A DNA stretch of 64,000 nt from Flagellimonas sediminis (lineage in GTDB: Bacteria; Bacteroidota; Bacteroidia; Flavobacteriales; Flavobacteriaceae), in assembly GCF_010500845.1 (NCBI RefSeq), contig NZ_JAAAMI010000001.1:62001-126000 (forward strand), written 5' to 3'. Below are positions 35,351-44,413 of the stretch, one piece after another. The position numbers were made by a program, and so were the translations under genes. How positions within the stretch are numbered: the first letter of the stretch is position 1; each line of letters starts with the position of its first letter. The notes below the pieces were generated by a model that had not been told where the DNA came from, made no database searches, and was given only the letters and a program-made list of their open reading frames with translations.

Positions 35351-35614
35351 ATGAGTAAGAAAAACAACAACGATCAAAAAACCAATAGGGAGTTCATTTT
35401 TCATAAGAAAAACTACCTTTTCCTTTTTATCGGTATTGCCTTTATCACCTTGGGCTTTATTTTGATGAGCGGGGGCGGGAGCGACGATCCCAATGTCTTC
35501 AATCCGGATATATACAATTTTAGAAGGATCAGACTGGCGCCCACTTTGGTTCTCATTGGTCTTGGCATTCAGATATACGCGATTTTGTTGAACCCTAACA
35601 AAAACAAAGAATAA
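35351..35614 (+). CDS. DUF3098 two-TM membrane protein
   Basis: An 87-residue protein with a charged N-terminus (KKNNNDQKTN), two transmembrane helices (about 22-41 and 61-80) and between them the DUF3098 motif LMSGGGSDDPNVFNPDIYNF (about 37-56). It lies between ftsX and uppP, its usual place in Bacteroidota, and its stop is 1 bp before the TTG start of uppP, implying translational coupling. The function is unknown; context suggests the cell envelope. Confidence 0.87.
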   Translation: MSKKNNNDQKTNREFIFHKKNYLFLFIGIAFITLGFILMSGGGSDDPNVFNPDIYNFRRIRLAPTLVLIGLGIQIYAILLNPNKNKE

Positions 35615-35615
35615 T

Positions 35616-36410
35616 TTGGAATTGATCGATGCCATCATCCTGGGGATCATCCAAGGATTGACCGAGTTTTTGCCCGTATCCTCCAGTGGGCATTTGGAAT
35701 TGGGAAAAGCAATTTTAGGGGCTCACGCCATGCCAGAGGAAAGTTTGTTGTTCACCGTAATCCTACACTTTGCCACTGCTTTGAGTACCATTGTGGTCTT
35801 TAGAAAGGACATTTTTGAGATTTTTAAGGGACTTTTTCAGTTCAAATGGAACGAAGAGACCCAATTTTCCCTGAAAATCATCATTTCCATGGTTCCCGCC
35901 GCTTTAGTGGGACTCTTTTTAAATGATTTCATCGAAGTCTTTTTTGATGGCGCCATCGTCATCGTGGGCATCATGCTCATCATCACCGCCTTTTTGTTGT
36001 ACTTGGCCGATTTGGCCAAAACCACGGATAAGGGCGTTTCTTTTCGAAGTGCTTTCGTCATTGGAATGGCACAAGCAGTGGCCATATTGCCTGGAATTTC
36101 CCGAAGTGGGGCCACCATTTCCGCAGCGGTCCTATTGGGTGTGGACAAAGGCAAATCAGCCCGCTTTTCTTTCTTGATGGTCGTCCCCCTTATCCTAGGG
36201 AAAGTAGCCAAAGATGTGATGGGAGGTGAAATCAATTTCCATGGAAATCAAGCCGTTGCCATGGGTGCAGGTTTTGTGGCCGCCTTTATCGCAGGGCTCG
36301 CTGCCTGTACCTGGATGATCAAACTGGTACGCCAAAGCAAGCTCACCTATTTTGCTATTTATTGCTTGATTGTTGGGCTGATTGCCCTAGCTTGGAGTAT
36401 CTGGGGATAG
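35616..36410 (+). CDS. uppP: Undecaprenyl-diphosphate phosphatase (BacA type)
   Basis: A 264-residue polytopic membrane enzyme that recycles the lipid carrier for peptidoglycan and other glycans. The two BacA motifs are clear: GLTEFLPVSSSGHL (about 15-28) with the catalytic Glu/Ser/His, and GMAQAVAILPGISRSGATI (about 150-168). The reading starts at TTG 35616. No ATG exists upstream in frame and the first residues (ELIDAIILGIIQG) are conserved, so TTG is the likely start, one base after the DUF3098 stop. Confidence 0.94.
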   Translation: MELIDAIILGIIQGLTEFLPVSSSGHLELGKAILGAHAMPEESLLFTVILHFATALSTIVVFRKDIFEIFKGLFQFKWNEETQFSLKIIISMVPAALVGLFLNDFIEVFFDGAIVIVGIMLIITAFLLYLADLAKTTDKGVSFRSAFVIGMAQAVAILPGISRSGATISAAVLLGVDKGKSARFSFLMVVPLILGKVAKDVMGGEINFHGNQAVAMGAGFVAAFIAGLAACTWMIKLVRQSKLTYFAIYCLIVGLIALAWSIWG

Positions 36411-36440
36411 ATCTTTATCTTTGTCCAAACCCCAAAGCCT

Positions 36441-37130
36441 TTGAAAACCGAAGAAGATTTTTTAACCGGTCAGATCATTTTGATCGACAAACCTTTGGAA
36501 TGGACTTCGTTCCAAGCCGTGAATGCCCTGAAATGGGCCATCCGTAAAAAATTCAACCTTAAAAAGTTGAAAATTGGCCATGCAGGTACCTTGGATCCGT
36601 TAGCCAGCGGACTTTTAATCATTTGTACCGGTAAATTCACCAAAAAAATTCCCGAACTACAAGGACAGGTAAAGGAATATACCGGAACCTTTACCCTTGG
36701 CGCCACAACTCCTTCCTATGACATGGAAACAGAAGAGGACCAAACTTTTCCCATTGAACATATCACCGAGGAATCCATCCAAAACGCAACCAGACATTTT
36801 TTAGGTGAAATAGAACAGATACCCCCTGTTTTCTCCGCCTTAAAAAAGGATGGAAAACGCTTATACGAACTGGCCAGAAAAGGACAGGAAGTAGAGGTTG
36901 AAGCAAGAAAAATTGAAGTTTTGGAATTCGAAATCACCAGAATTGACCTGCCAGAAGTCGATTTCAGGGTGGTCTGCAGCAAGGGCACGTATATTAGGTC
37001 CTTGGCGCATGATTTTGGTAAAGCTCTGGGTTCCGGTGCCTATTTGTCCGCCTTGAGAAGAACCAAAATAGGGGATTATAACGTAAATAATGCTACCACC
37101 CCCATGGTTTTCAAGGAAGAATTGGGGTAA
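36441..37130 (+). CDS. truB: tRNA pseudouridine(55) synthase
   Basis: A 229-residue enzyme that makes pseudouridine 55 in the tRNA T-loop. It has IDKPLEWTSFQAVN (about 15-28), the catalytic-Asp motif HAGTLDPLASGLL (about 49-61), and YDMETEE and CSKGTYIRSLAHDFG in order. Start is TTG at 36441, as no in-frame ATG precedes the conserved N-terminus. It follows uppP by 30 bp in the same operon. Confidence 0.94.
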   Translation: MKTEEDFLTGQIILIDKPLEWTSFQAVNALKWAIRKKFNLKKLKIGHAGTLDPLASGLLIICTGKFTKKIPELQGQVKEYTGTFTLGATTPSYDMETEEDQTFPIEHITEESIQNATRHFLGEIEQIPPVFSALKKDGKRLYELARKGQEVEVEARKIEVLEFEITRIDLPEVDFRVVCSKGTYIRSLAHDFGKALGSGAYLSALRRTKIGDYNVNNATTPMVFKEELG

Positions 37131-37203
37131 AGGCCTACTGGCAATATTTTGCACGAATGCCTTGAATAAAATATTTTTGGAAAAAAGCGGTTATAGATAA
37201 ACC

Positions 37204-37923
37204 ATGAACCTGAACAGAAGCCAATTATCGCTCCTAATTACCTTCTTCTCCATGTCCATAGTGGTCTTGTTGCTATTCAGCATCCACCTAGGGGGCATGA
37301 AGGAGGATGAGTATATTATTGAGATGAGTTTGGCCGATGAGGATATTGAAGAACTTCTTGAGCAGGAAGAACAAAAGATGGAGGAGCTTGCAGCCAACAG
37401 CGACCCCATAAAAAGCCACATGGCCTATAACGAAACGGCAAAACCCACCATAGGGAGCCCCGAGCCCCTAAAAACCCTGGAAGAACTTATGGAAGAAAGA
37501 GCCATGAGCAGTGAAAATGGCGAACCAGGTGGAGATCCCGCTTTTTTGGAACAACTAAAGCAATTAAAAGCGGAACGGGACGAGAAAAAACAAAAACTGG
37601 GGGAACGCGATGCCCAAAAAGAAGAGTTCACCAACTATCTAAAAGACAGACGTACTTCCATTTCCTTTTCATTGGTCGACCGTAATTCCTACGAACTGCC
37701 ACCCCCCATTTATACCTGTATTGAAGGCGGTAAGGTGGTCATCAACATAAAGGTGGACAGTAATGGCTATGTGACCGAAGCTGATTTTAATGACAAGAGT
37801 TCAGGGACGAGCAATGGCTGTTTGGTGGACAAAGCCATCGAATATGCTCTACGGGCCCGTTTTAGCCCAAGCAGCAAAAGTCAGCAGATAGGTACCATTA
37901 CCTACCTATTCCAAAGCAAGTAA
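37204..37923 (+). CDS. TonB-like single-TM periplasmic protein
   Basis: 239 residues. One N-terminal TM (about 9-30), an acidic coiled-coil-like region (about 34-65), a second Glu/Lys-rich helix (about 90-145) and a compact C-terminal domain (about 165-239) with the pattern VVINIKVDSNGYVTEADF seen in TonB/TolA-like energy transducers. It lacks the Pro-rich spacer of classical TonB. It follows truB by 73 bp and overlaps the convergent thioredoxin-like gene by 18 bp. Role inferred: linking the inner membrane to an outer-membrane partner. Confidence 0.65.
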   Translation: MNLNRSQLSLLITFFSMSIVVLLLFSIHLGGMKEDEYIIEMSLADEDIEELLEQEEQKMEELAANSDPIKSHMAYNETAKPTIGSPEPLKTLEELMEERAMSSENGEPGGDPAFLEQLKQLKAERDEKKQKLGERDAQKEEFTNYLKDRRTSISFSLVDRNSYELPPPIYTCIEGGKVVINIKVDSNGYVTEADFNDKSSGTSNGCLVDKAIEYALRARFSPSSKSQQIGTITYLFQSK

Positions 37924-38526
37924 TTGCAGTATTTCTGTTAGAATTTCTTCTCCCTTATCCTTATTATACCATACTTGAAGTTCCTGCTTGCAGGCATCTG
38001 TCAACTTTCCGTATTCCTTTTTACAGGTTTCCACCATTTGAGTGGCACCTTGTGGTCTTGGTCCCCATTCCCCAACAATGGTTTGGTTATCATTGTCCAG
38101 AACAATCACCTTCGGAATGGATTTAGAGCCCTGGGTCAAAAAAGCATCCATAAGATTTGGGTATTCATCCCGTAAAACCACTTTCAAGGCAATTTTTGGG
38201 CTGGACTCCGCAATCTTGTTCACTACAGGCAAACTAGCTGCCGCATCGCCGCACCAGCTTTCGGTGATGACAAGAAACGTTAATTCCTGTTGTAACCTGG
38301 AAAGTTTTAAAAGGGTTTCTTCAGACAGTTTGAAGGTTTTGTCCCATCTGGTCATGCGCCGGTCGTTGAGTTGGGTAAAATTGATTCGGGATTCGGATTG
38401 GACCTCACCCGTTGTTTTCCCATTCAGCGCATGGTCATGAACCATTTCCCGATAATGAAGACAATCCATTCCCTTTGCTATTCCTTCCCGAACCAAATCC
38501 AGTTTTCCTTCTTGTAAAACCTCCAT
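37906..38526 (-). CDS. Thioredoxin-fold protein with a single active-site cysteine
   Basis: 206 residues from ATG 38524-38526. An N-terminal helical region (about 1-75) precedes a thioredoxin-like domain with ESWCGDAAASLP (about 97-108) and VPKV/IPKVIVLD cis-Pro region (about 150). The CxxC second cysteine is Ala, so it is not a classical dithiol oxidoreductase. Proteins of this small family are widespread in Bacteroidota, with no known partner. No signal peptide is seen, so it is cytoplasmic. Confidence 0.78.
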   Translation of the reverse strand: MEVLQEGKLDLVREGIAKGMDCLHYREMVHDHALNGKTTGEVQSESRINFTQLNDRRMTRWDKTFKLSEETLLKLSRLQQELTFLVITESWCGDAAASLPVVNKIAESSPKIALKVVLRDEYPNLMDAFLTQGSKSIPKVIVLDNDNQTIVGEWGPRPQGATQMVETCKKEYGKLTDACKQELQVWYNKDKGEEILTEILQLLALE

Positions 38527-38624
38527 AAAAATAATTTTGACAAAAGAAATAAGGGACCCTTGTCCCATTTACTGACTTTTGTCATTGGTTGCCGATCAAT
38601 CGTAGACCTTACAAAGTGCTAAGA

Positions 38625-40046
38625 TTATAATGATTTTGGGTTGATGGCCAAGCTTTTGAACAAAGTGGCCTTGGTCTTAAAAAATTTGTTCTCCATCTCG
38701 TTCTGCTTCAGATAGGCATCGATCAATTTGCCTTCACGGGAATTGATCAAGAAAAGGGAACTTTCGCCAAAACTGAACTTTCTTTCCTCTGCGGTCAATA
38801 AGGTGGCATAATCCTTTACAATATCATCAATCAATTGGTTCTGCGCCACATAAGAATCCAATTCCCGGTAAATGGCCGTTACCTTGTTTTGGATCTCTAC
38901 CTCTGCGTTATCCCTTTCAAAAACGGCATCCTTTAATTTAAACTTGGCCAATTTTAGATCTCCCCTCTCCTTCCTTAAAAACAAGGGCAATTGAAAGGAC
39001 AGTCCTCCCTTGTAATTTTCCGTGATGAAGGAATTCATCAGTTCCGGGGTTTCAGTGATGAAATTGTATTCCACATCCAGTTTAGGCAACAGTTTATTGG
39101 TTTTCAATCGTTTGTCAACCTGCAAACCTTCAATTTTATATTCCAATGACATCAATTTTGGATGGTTTTCCAAATTGAAGCTATCCAAGGGCACCCCCTC
39201 AATTTCCAAAGTGGAGTCTACATCAAAAGCTACATCCTCATCAGGCCGAACACCTTCTTGCAATTCCACTGGAACATCATCAATCCACAAAAAATTGGAC
39301 AGTTCCAAGGATTTTTTCATCAGGTTCACTTTGGCCTGTTCAAATCCCAATGCACGATTGCGAACGGCAATCTTAGCCTCTACGGTATCTATCATGGCCT
39401 TGTCCCCGGCTAAGGCACTTTCCCTGATTCCGTTGAACCGAATTTCTGCATTCTCCAAAAAATCTTGGTATACCTTGGCATCTTTATGCGCCTGGACCCA
39501 GTCAAAATAGGCTACAGAGGCTTTATATAGCACCTCGTTTACCTGCAGGTCCTGCTCCGCCTTGGATTGTTCCCTAAAAAACTTTGCCTTGCGAAGTGTT
39601 GCCATCCGCTCATTGATCCAAAAACCTTGGGCCAGGGACATGGAAACCCCGGCACTATAAAGACCATCTTCCGGCAAGGTTTCATCGGGGTTGAGATAAG
39701 AGCCCTCGTTCTGCTGAAAATTGCCTTTGAGCTCGATGCCAAACCAGGTAGGAATCTTGAAAGTGGTATTCAATCGGTCCCAATATTCGGTCCCTTTGAA
39801 TTCCTTACGGTCATAATCCACCTCTATTTTAGGATCGAAACCACCTCTGGCCTTCATCAAGTTGGCCTGACCCATGGCAATATTCAACTGGGCTTGCTTG
39901 GCTACGGGATGATATTTTTTTACATAGCCCAAATATTCCTTGAAACCCAACACCAACGAATCTTGTTGGGACATACCTTGATGGGTGATGCACAGGAAAG
40001 CGGCAAGCAGCAAGCCGATCGCCCTATTTTTTGGAAGCATCTGCAT
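38625..40046 (-). CDS. TolC-family outer-membrane channel protein
   Basis: A 473-residue protein from ATG 40044-40046 (40040 also possible), overlapping the HlyD gene end by about 20 bp. Signal peptide ending GMS-QQ, then long amphipathic helices with two internally similar halves, typical of TolC channels (AQLNIAMGQANLMKARGGFD in repeat 1, FKLKDAVFERDNAEVEIQNK in repeat 2). It would provide the outer-membrane duct for the ABC/HlyD pair encoded directly upstream. Last gene of the TetR-ABC-HlyD-TolC operon. Confidence 0.87.
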   Translation of the reverse strand: MQMLPKNRAIGLLLAAFLCITHQGMSQQDSLVLGFKEYLGYVKKYHPVAKQAQLNIAMGQANLMKARGGFDPKIEVDYDRKEFKGTEYWDRLNTTFKIPTWFGIELKGNFQQNEGSYLNPDETLPEDGLYSAGVSMSLAQGFWINERMATLRKAKFFREQSKAEQDLQVNEVLYKASVAYFDWVQAHKDAKVYQDFLENAEIRFNGIRESALAGDKAMIDTVEAKIAVRNRALGFEQAKVNLMKKSLELSNFLWIDDVPVELQEGVRPDEDVAFDVDSTLEIEGVPLDSFNLENHPKLMSLEYKIEGLQVDKRLKTNKLLPKLDVEYNFITETPELMNSFITENYKGGLSFQLPLFLRKERGDLKLAKFKLKDAVFERDNAEVEIQNKVTAIYRELDSYVAQNQLIDDIVKDYATLLTAEERKFSFGESSLFLINSREGKLIDAYLKQNEMENKFFKTKATLFKSLAINPKSL

Positions 40047-41379
40047 TGGTGTTTTGAGGTTGATAATAATTGGGTGGGAAACCATTGAGCTGCCGCCATA
40101 GTTCGTACCAAATCGGAACATCCTCCAAAAGGGCCATCGTATTGGCTCCCGACCCTACGCGAATATCCTTGGGCCATGGGGCTTCTTCCTCATCCGGGGC
40201 CAAAAGCATCCGATATTTGCCATTTGGACTGATGAAGGTTTCAATGGCCACTATTTTACCTCCGAAGGTACCATAGGAAACATTGGGCCAACCGCTGAAC
40301 ACAATTGACGGCCAACCATCGAACTGAATACGCACCTTTTCTCCTACATGCACCAAGGGAAGGTCAATGGGATCCACATACGTTTCCACGGCAATATCAT
40401 AGTTTGATGGCATGATCCCTACCAATTGGGCACCTTCTTTAAACGTTTCCCCTATACCGGACTGTATGGCCTTGTTGATGTACCCGCTTTGTGGTGCACG
40501 AATGTACATCATGCTGTTCCGCATTTCGTAATTGGTGTATTCATTTTCCAACTTGCTTACCTGTGCCTCAGAATCAAACTGGCTGGACTGCGCCGTGAAC
40601 ATCTCACTCTGCGCCTTGGAAATCTTATCGGTATATTCTGCTTGCACCCTATTGATTTCCACTTGGGCATTGATCACATCATTTTTACTGGTGAGCAGTT
40701 TGTTTTCCTGACTGATGAGTTTCGCCTGGGTTTCTTGTAGTTTCAGGCGTTTTTCTTCCACATCGGTAATCGCTTTAAGACCTTCTTCCTGCAGTTGGAC
40801 CACCCGGTCGTATTGCCGTTGCGCAATGGCAATATTGGTCTTGGCGGCTTCCAGATCAATACTATCGCTCTGCACCTTGAGTTTGGATTGGATCAATTTG
40901 TTTTTGGCTTGTTCCAGTTTTAGCACCCTCTCTTGGGTCAAAGCGGTAATCTGGGTGCCCAAGGCCTTCACCTTTTCTTGATATGAGTTGACCGCCATGG
41001 ATTTGGACTTGATCTGCTGTCCCGTACGTTCCACTAAATTGGGATCAAAGTATTCACTTTTTACCTCAGAAATATAAAGTATCGTGTCTCCCTTTTCCAC
41101 AAAATCACCTTCTCGAACATACCATTTTTCAATCCGACCCGGAATTGGGGATTGAATGGTCTGCGGCCTTTGGTCCGGGGTCAAGGTGGTCAAATACCCT
41201 TTACCGGAGATATTCTGTGTCCATGGTAAAAACAGAACAAAGAACATGATGATGGAAAATGCCGCCAAAAAACGGTTGAATTGTTTATAATGCCTTTTAT
41301 GGAACACCTTTTTACCGGCTTCGTAACCGGTCAGGTCCACCTTTTCGTTCAACTTGCTATGTGAGGAAATATTCAACAT
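40024..41379 (-). CDS. HlyD-family periplasmic adaptor (membrane fusion protein)
   Basis: 451 residues. A cytoplasmic N-terminus and one TM (about 36-55) lead to a biotinyl-lipoyl-like half-motif (PIPGRIEKWYVREGDFV, about 93-109). A long alpha-hairpin (about 130-285) rich in Gln, Lys and Glu follows, then the second lipoyl half (IRAPQSGYINKAI, about 298-310) and a beta-barrel domain. It bridges an inner-membrane transporter and TolC. Gaps or overlaps on both sides (5 bp to the ABC gene, about 20 bp overlap to TolC) mark one operon. Confidence 0.88.
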   Translation of the reverse strand: MLNISSHSKLNEKVDLTGYEAGKKVFHKRHYKQFNRFLAAFSIIMFFVLFLPWTQNISGKGYLTTLTPDQRPQTIQSPIPGRIEKWYVREGDFVEKGDTILYISEVKSEYFDPNLVERTGQQIKSKSMAVNSYQEKVKALGTQITALTQERVLKLEQAKNKLIQSKLKVQSDSIDLEAAKTNIAIAQRQYDRVVQLQEEGLKAITDVEEKRLKLQETQAKLISQENKLLTSKNDVINAQVEINRVQAEYTDKISKAQSEMFTAQSSQFDSEAQVSKLENEYTNYEMRNSMMYIRAPQSGYINKAIQSGIGETFKEGAQLVGIMPSNYDIAVETYVDPIDLPLVHVGEKVRIQFDGWPSIVFSGWPNVSYGTFGGKIVAIETFISPNGKYRMLLAPDEEEAPWPKDIRVGSGANTMALLEDVPIWYELWRQLNGFPPNYYQPQNTNADASKK

Positions 41380-41384
41380 ATATC

Positions 41385-43052
41385 TTAATTTTTTGGGGTC
41401 AAACGTCCATTTTCCATTCTAACTACCGTATCGCATTTCCCTATCCACTTTGGATTTTCACTGACCACCACCAAGGCCCATCCATTGGAAGGATCGGTAA
41501 AGAAATCCATCATCCTTTCGGTCTCCACTTCATCAAATTGATCCAGGGGGTCTTTAAGGATCATCAACTTGGGCCGGATGACGACACTTCTGGCCAAAAC
41601 AATTTTTTTGGAAATGAAATCAGGTATTTTTTTGCCTTCAGGATACAGTATGGTCTTTAAGCCAAGGGGCTGTTCTTTTACAAATTGAGTAAGTCCTACT
41701 TTTTCCAAGGCCCAGTACACATCCTCCATGGATATTTCGGTATTCCCGAAGGTGATGTTGTCCAAAATGGTCCCTTCAAATGGGTATTCCTCGGTAAGGG
41801 CATGGCCCAATAAGGATCGATACTCCCTAAGGTTGATACCTGAAAGGGCCACATTGTTCACAAAAATATTACCGTGGTCGGGCTCAATGATCCCTGCTAT
41901 CAAACGCAATAAAGTAGCCCTGCCCGATCCTTTGGAGCCCCGAATCACCATTCTGTTGCCTGGTGGGATCGTCATGGAAACGCCATCGATGATTCTTTTG
42001 TCCCTGCCCGGTACATTGTAGACCAAATTTTGTAACTCAATGGTGAGGCCCTCCTTACCTGTAAAAGGCGTTTCCCCTTCCAAATGCTCCAGTTCCTTGT
42101 CTACAACCTGTCCCAATTTTTCCAATGAGGTAAGGAGATCATAAAAGGTTTCAAGACCTAAGATCATCTTCTCCACGGAGTTAATGACCAAAAGGATGAT
42201 GATTTCCGCGGCAACAAACTGCCCAATGTTCATTTCTTGATCCAAAACCAATAACCCGCCAATGAGCAATAATCCTGCCGTTACCAAAACCTTGAATCCT
42301 ATCATTTGAATGAACTGTAACACCAAAACCCTAAAGTGACTTTCCCGGGCATCGAGATAATCGGACACCAAAGCATCATTCTTTTGTATGGCCTGCGAGG
42401 TTTTCCCCGATAGTTTAAAACTGATAATGGATCTGGCAATTTCCTGTATCCAATGGGCCACCTTGTATTTCATCTTGGATTCCTCCAAACTAGTGTCCAA
42501 CCCGCGTTGGGCCGTAAACTTGAACACAATATAAATGAGCAACACCAGTAATAACCCATAAATGATAAAGAAAGGATGGTAAAAAGAGAGCAGCAACAGC
42601 CCAAAAACAATCTGCAACAAGGCCGCTGGAAAATCGATCAAAACCTTGGACAACGATTTTTGAATGGTAAGGGTATCAAAGAAACGATTGGCCAGTTCCG
42701 GTGGGTAAAAGTTCTTGAGTTCACTCATTTTTATCTTGGGAAACCTATATGCAAATTCAAAGGAAGCTCGGGTAAAGATCTTTTGTTGTATATTTTCAAT
42801 GATCCGAATCTGCATCAATTGTAGGGTGCCAACGAAGGCCACGCCCATGGTCACCAAAACTACCAAAACCACCCAGGACGTGCTCACCCTGGCACCTTGG
42901 ATCAAGTTGATGATCGCTTGTATACCCAAGGGAAGGGAAAGGTTTACCAATCCCGCGAATATGGCATAGTAAAAAATTTGAAAGATGTCTTTCTTGTCCA
43001 GGGCAAGCAAGCCCATCAACCGCTGCCAAGCGGTAAGAATATTTTTAGCCAT
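41385..43052 (-). CDS. ABC-exporter-like protein with degenerate nucleotide-binding domain
   Basis: A 555-residue half-transporter: type I exporter membrane domain (about 1-310, several TMs) and a C-terminal ABC domain (about 335-555). Every ATPase motif is altered. Walker A is GSKGSGRAT (372-380; Lys to Arg378). The Q-loop Gln is absent (LGHALTEEYPF). No LSGGQ is present (IPDFISKKIVLAR instead). Walker B reads MILKDPLDQFD (Lys500, Asp501 in place of Asp-Glu). The H-loop has Glu532 (VVSENPKW). The fold-defining hydrophobic pattern persists and the frame is intact. It is co-transcribed with HlyD and TolC partners and overlaps the TetR gene by 8 bp. ATP hydrolysis is doubtful. Confidence 0.85.
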   Translation of the reverse strand: MAKNILTAWQRLMGLLALDKKDIFQIFYYAIFAGLVNLSLPLGIQAIINLIQGARVSTSWVVLVVLVTMGVAFVGTLQLMQIRIIENIQQKIFTRASFEFAYRFPKIKMSELKNFYPPELANRFFDTLTIQKSLSKVLIDFPAALLQIVFGLLLLSFYHPFFIIYGLLLVLLIYIVFKFTAQRGLDTSLEESKMKYKVAHWIQEIARSIISFKLSGKTSQAIQKNDALVSDYLDARESHFRVLVLQFIQMIGFKVLVTAGLLLIGGLLVLDQEMNIGQFVAAEIIILLVINSVEKMILGLETFYDLLTSLEKLGQVVDKELEHLEGETPFTGKEGLTIELQNLVYNVPGRDKRIIDGVSMTIPPGNRMVIRGSKGSGRATLLRLIAGIIEPDHGNIFVNNVALSGINLREYRSLLGHALTEEYPFEGTILDNITFGNTEISMEDVYWALEKVGLTQFVKEQPLGLKTILYPEGKKIPDFISKKIVLARSVVIRPKLMILKDPLDQFDEVETERMMDFFTDPSNGWALVVVSENPKWIGKCDTVVRMENGRLTPKN

Positions 43053-43731
43053 TCACATTGAGGTTTAGTGTACGGAATATCAAATCCGTGAAAAACTGGG
43101 TTGGGGTAACGTTCTCGTTACAATTGGTAAGCATGGGAAAATGTTCTTTCAAAAAATACTGGTGCAGGGTACCTTCCAAAATGGTGCTGGCCAAACTCAA
43201 GGGGTACGCATAGCCCTTGTCCACGGCCACAATCATCTCGCTTAAACGGCCCACCAATCGTTTGTTTACGATAAAATAACCGTTCTTGTCCTCGTTGTTC
43301 ACCTCCTTGACCAAGTAGGATTTTGAATATTCGTTTATGATAATCTTGTTCAACACCACTTCATTGATGTGCGAAAAAGCGTTGTCCTCCTCTACATTTT
43401 GCGTCAGGACCTCAATGGCCTTACTGAGTTTTTCCACTGGATTGGAAATACCATTGGTGTCAAAGACCATGCGATACTCCATCCATCCCCAATACCATGA
43501 GGCCAAGTATAGCAAAAGCTTGTGCTTGTTCTCAAAATACCGGTATATGGAGCTCTCGTTGGAGTTGATCCTTGCCCCCAGCTTTTTGAAGGTGAAACTC
43601 TCAAACCCGATCTCGTCAATCAACAATATGCTTTCTTCCACAATTTTTTTCCCAAGATCTGAAGATTCAGGGTCCTTGATGTACAATTTTTCATTGATCC
43701 CTATCCTAAGGGACTGCATCAAAACATCCAT
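43045..43731 (-). CDS. TetR/AcrR-family transcriptional regulator
   Basis: 228 residues. The N-terminal helix-turn-helix (about 25-75; ILLIDEIGFESFTFKKLGARI, then ESSIYRYFENKHKLL) is the TetR pattern. The C-terminal ligand/dimer domain is not recognisable by sequence. It is the first gene of the ABC-HlyD-TolC operon and overlaps the ABC gene by 8 bp, so it probably represses its own export operon and responds to the exported compound. The ligand is unknown. Confidence 0.87.
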   Translation of the reverse strand: MDVLMQSLRIGINEKLYIKDPESSDLGKKIVEESILLIDEIGFESFTFKKLGARINSNESSIYRYFENKHKLLLYLASWYWGWMEYRMVFDTNGISNPVEKLSKAIEVLTQNVEEDNAFSHINEVVLNKIIINEYSKSYLVKEVNNEDKNGYFIVNKRLVGRLSEMIVAVDKGYAYPLSLASTILEGTLHQYFLKEHFPMLTNCNENVTPTQFFTDLIFRTLNLNVNG

Positions 43732-43825
43732 TTGGTACAGTTTTAAAATAAATTCTCGCTAAAATAATAGTAATACTATCAATTATCAACACTTTAACTT
43801 TCGATTAACGCTTTTCTTTTTGCCT

Positions 43826-43833
43826 TACTTTTG
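43826..43833 (+). promoter_or_regulatory. Candidate -7 box for tag
   Basis: TACTTTTG matches TAnnTTTG, 16 bp before the ATG at 43850; no TTG lies at the -33 distance. It also argues against the alternative TTG start at 43820. Confidence 0.45.
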
Positions 43834-43849
43834 CCAAAACCAAAAAAAG

Positions 43850-44413
43850 ATGGACAAACACAGATGTGGATGGTGTATTGGTGACCCCCTGTATGAAGCA
43901 TACCACGACACCGAGTGGGGAGTTCCCGTAAAGGATGACAATACCCTTTTTGAATTTTTGATCCTGGAGACTTTTCAAGCGGGATTGAGTTGGATCACCG
44001 TGTTGCGGAAGAGGGAAAATTTTCGTGATGCTTTCGATCATTTCGATTATAAAAAGATAGCGGGATATTCTCAGGACAAAGTGGATGAGCTCCTTCAAAA
44101 TCCTGGTATTATTCGAAATAAACTAAAGGTCCATGCCACCATTACCAATGCACAGGCCTTTATGGAAGTGCAAAAGGAATTTGGAAGTTTTAGCGATTAT
44201 ATTTGGGGATTTGTAAACGGCGAACCCATCAAAAATGCATTGCCCCATTACAAGCAAGCGCCTGCCACCACACCACTTTCAGATGCCATTAGCAAGGATT
44301 TAAAAAAGCGCGGGTTCAAGTTTGTGGGTAGTACCGTGATCTATGCACACATGCAAGCCACGGGTATGGTCAACGACCATGAAGTCAATTGTTTCAGGTA
44401 CGATGAGGTTTAA
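43850..44413 (+). CDS. tag: DNA-3-methyladenine glycosylase I
   Basis: A 187-residue base-excision repair enzyme that removes 3-methyladenine. The N-terminal CGWC zinc ligands (C6, C9), YHDTEWGVP (about 18-26), the helix-hairpin region FQAGLSWITVLRKRENF (about 43-59) and the C-terminal His and Cys (NDHEVNCFRY) that complete the zinc site are all present. Its 3' end overlaps the convergent aat gene by 4 bp. A second alkylation-related protein (ATL) is encoded at 4911-5234. Confidence 0.94.
   Translation: MDKHRCGWCIGDPLYEAYHDTEWGVPVKDDNTLFEFLILETFQAGLSWITVLRKRENFRDAFDHFDYKKIAGYSQDKVDELLQNPGIIRNKLKVHATITNAQAFMEVQKEFGSFSDYIWGFVNGEPIKNALPHYKQAPATTPLSDAISKDLKKRGFKFVGSTVIYAHMQATGMVNDHEVNCFRYDEV

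Noticed and set aside
41385..43052. ABC gene as a pseudogene
   Set aside because: Catalytic motifs are lost, but the frame is full length, the membrane domain looks normal, and gene overlaps in the operon are intact, which argues for a maintained, non-canonical protein.
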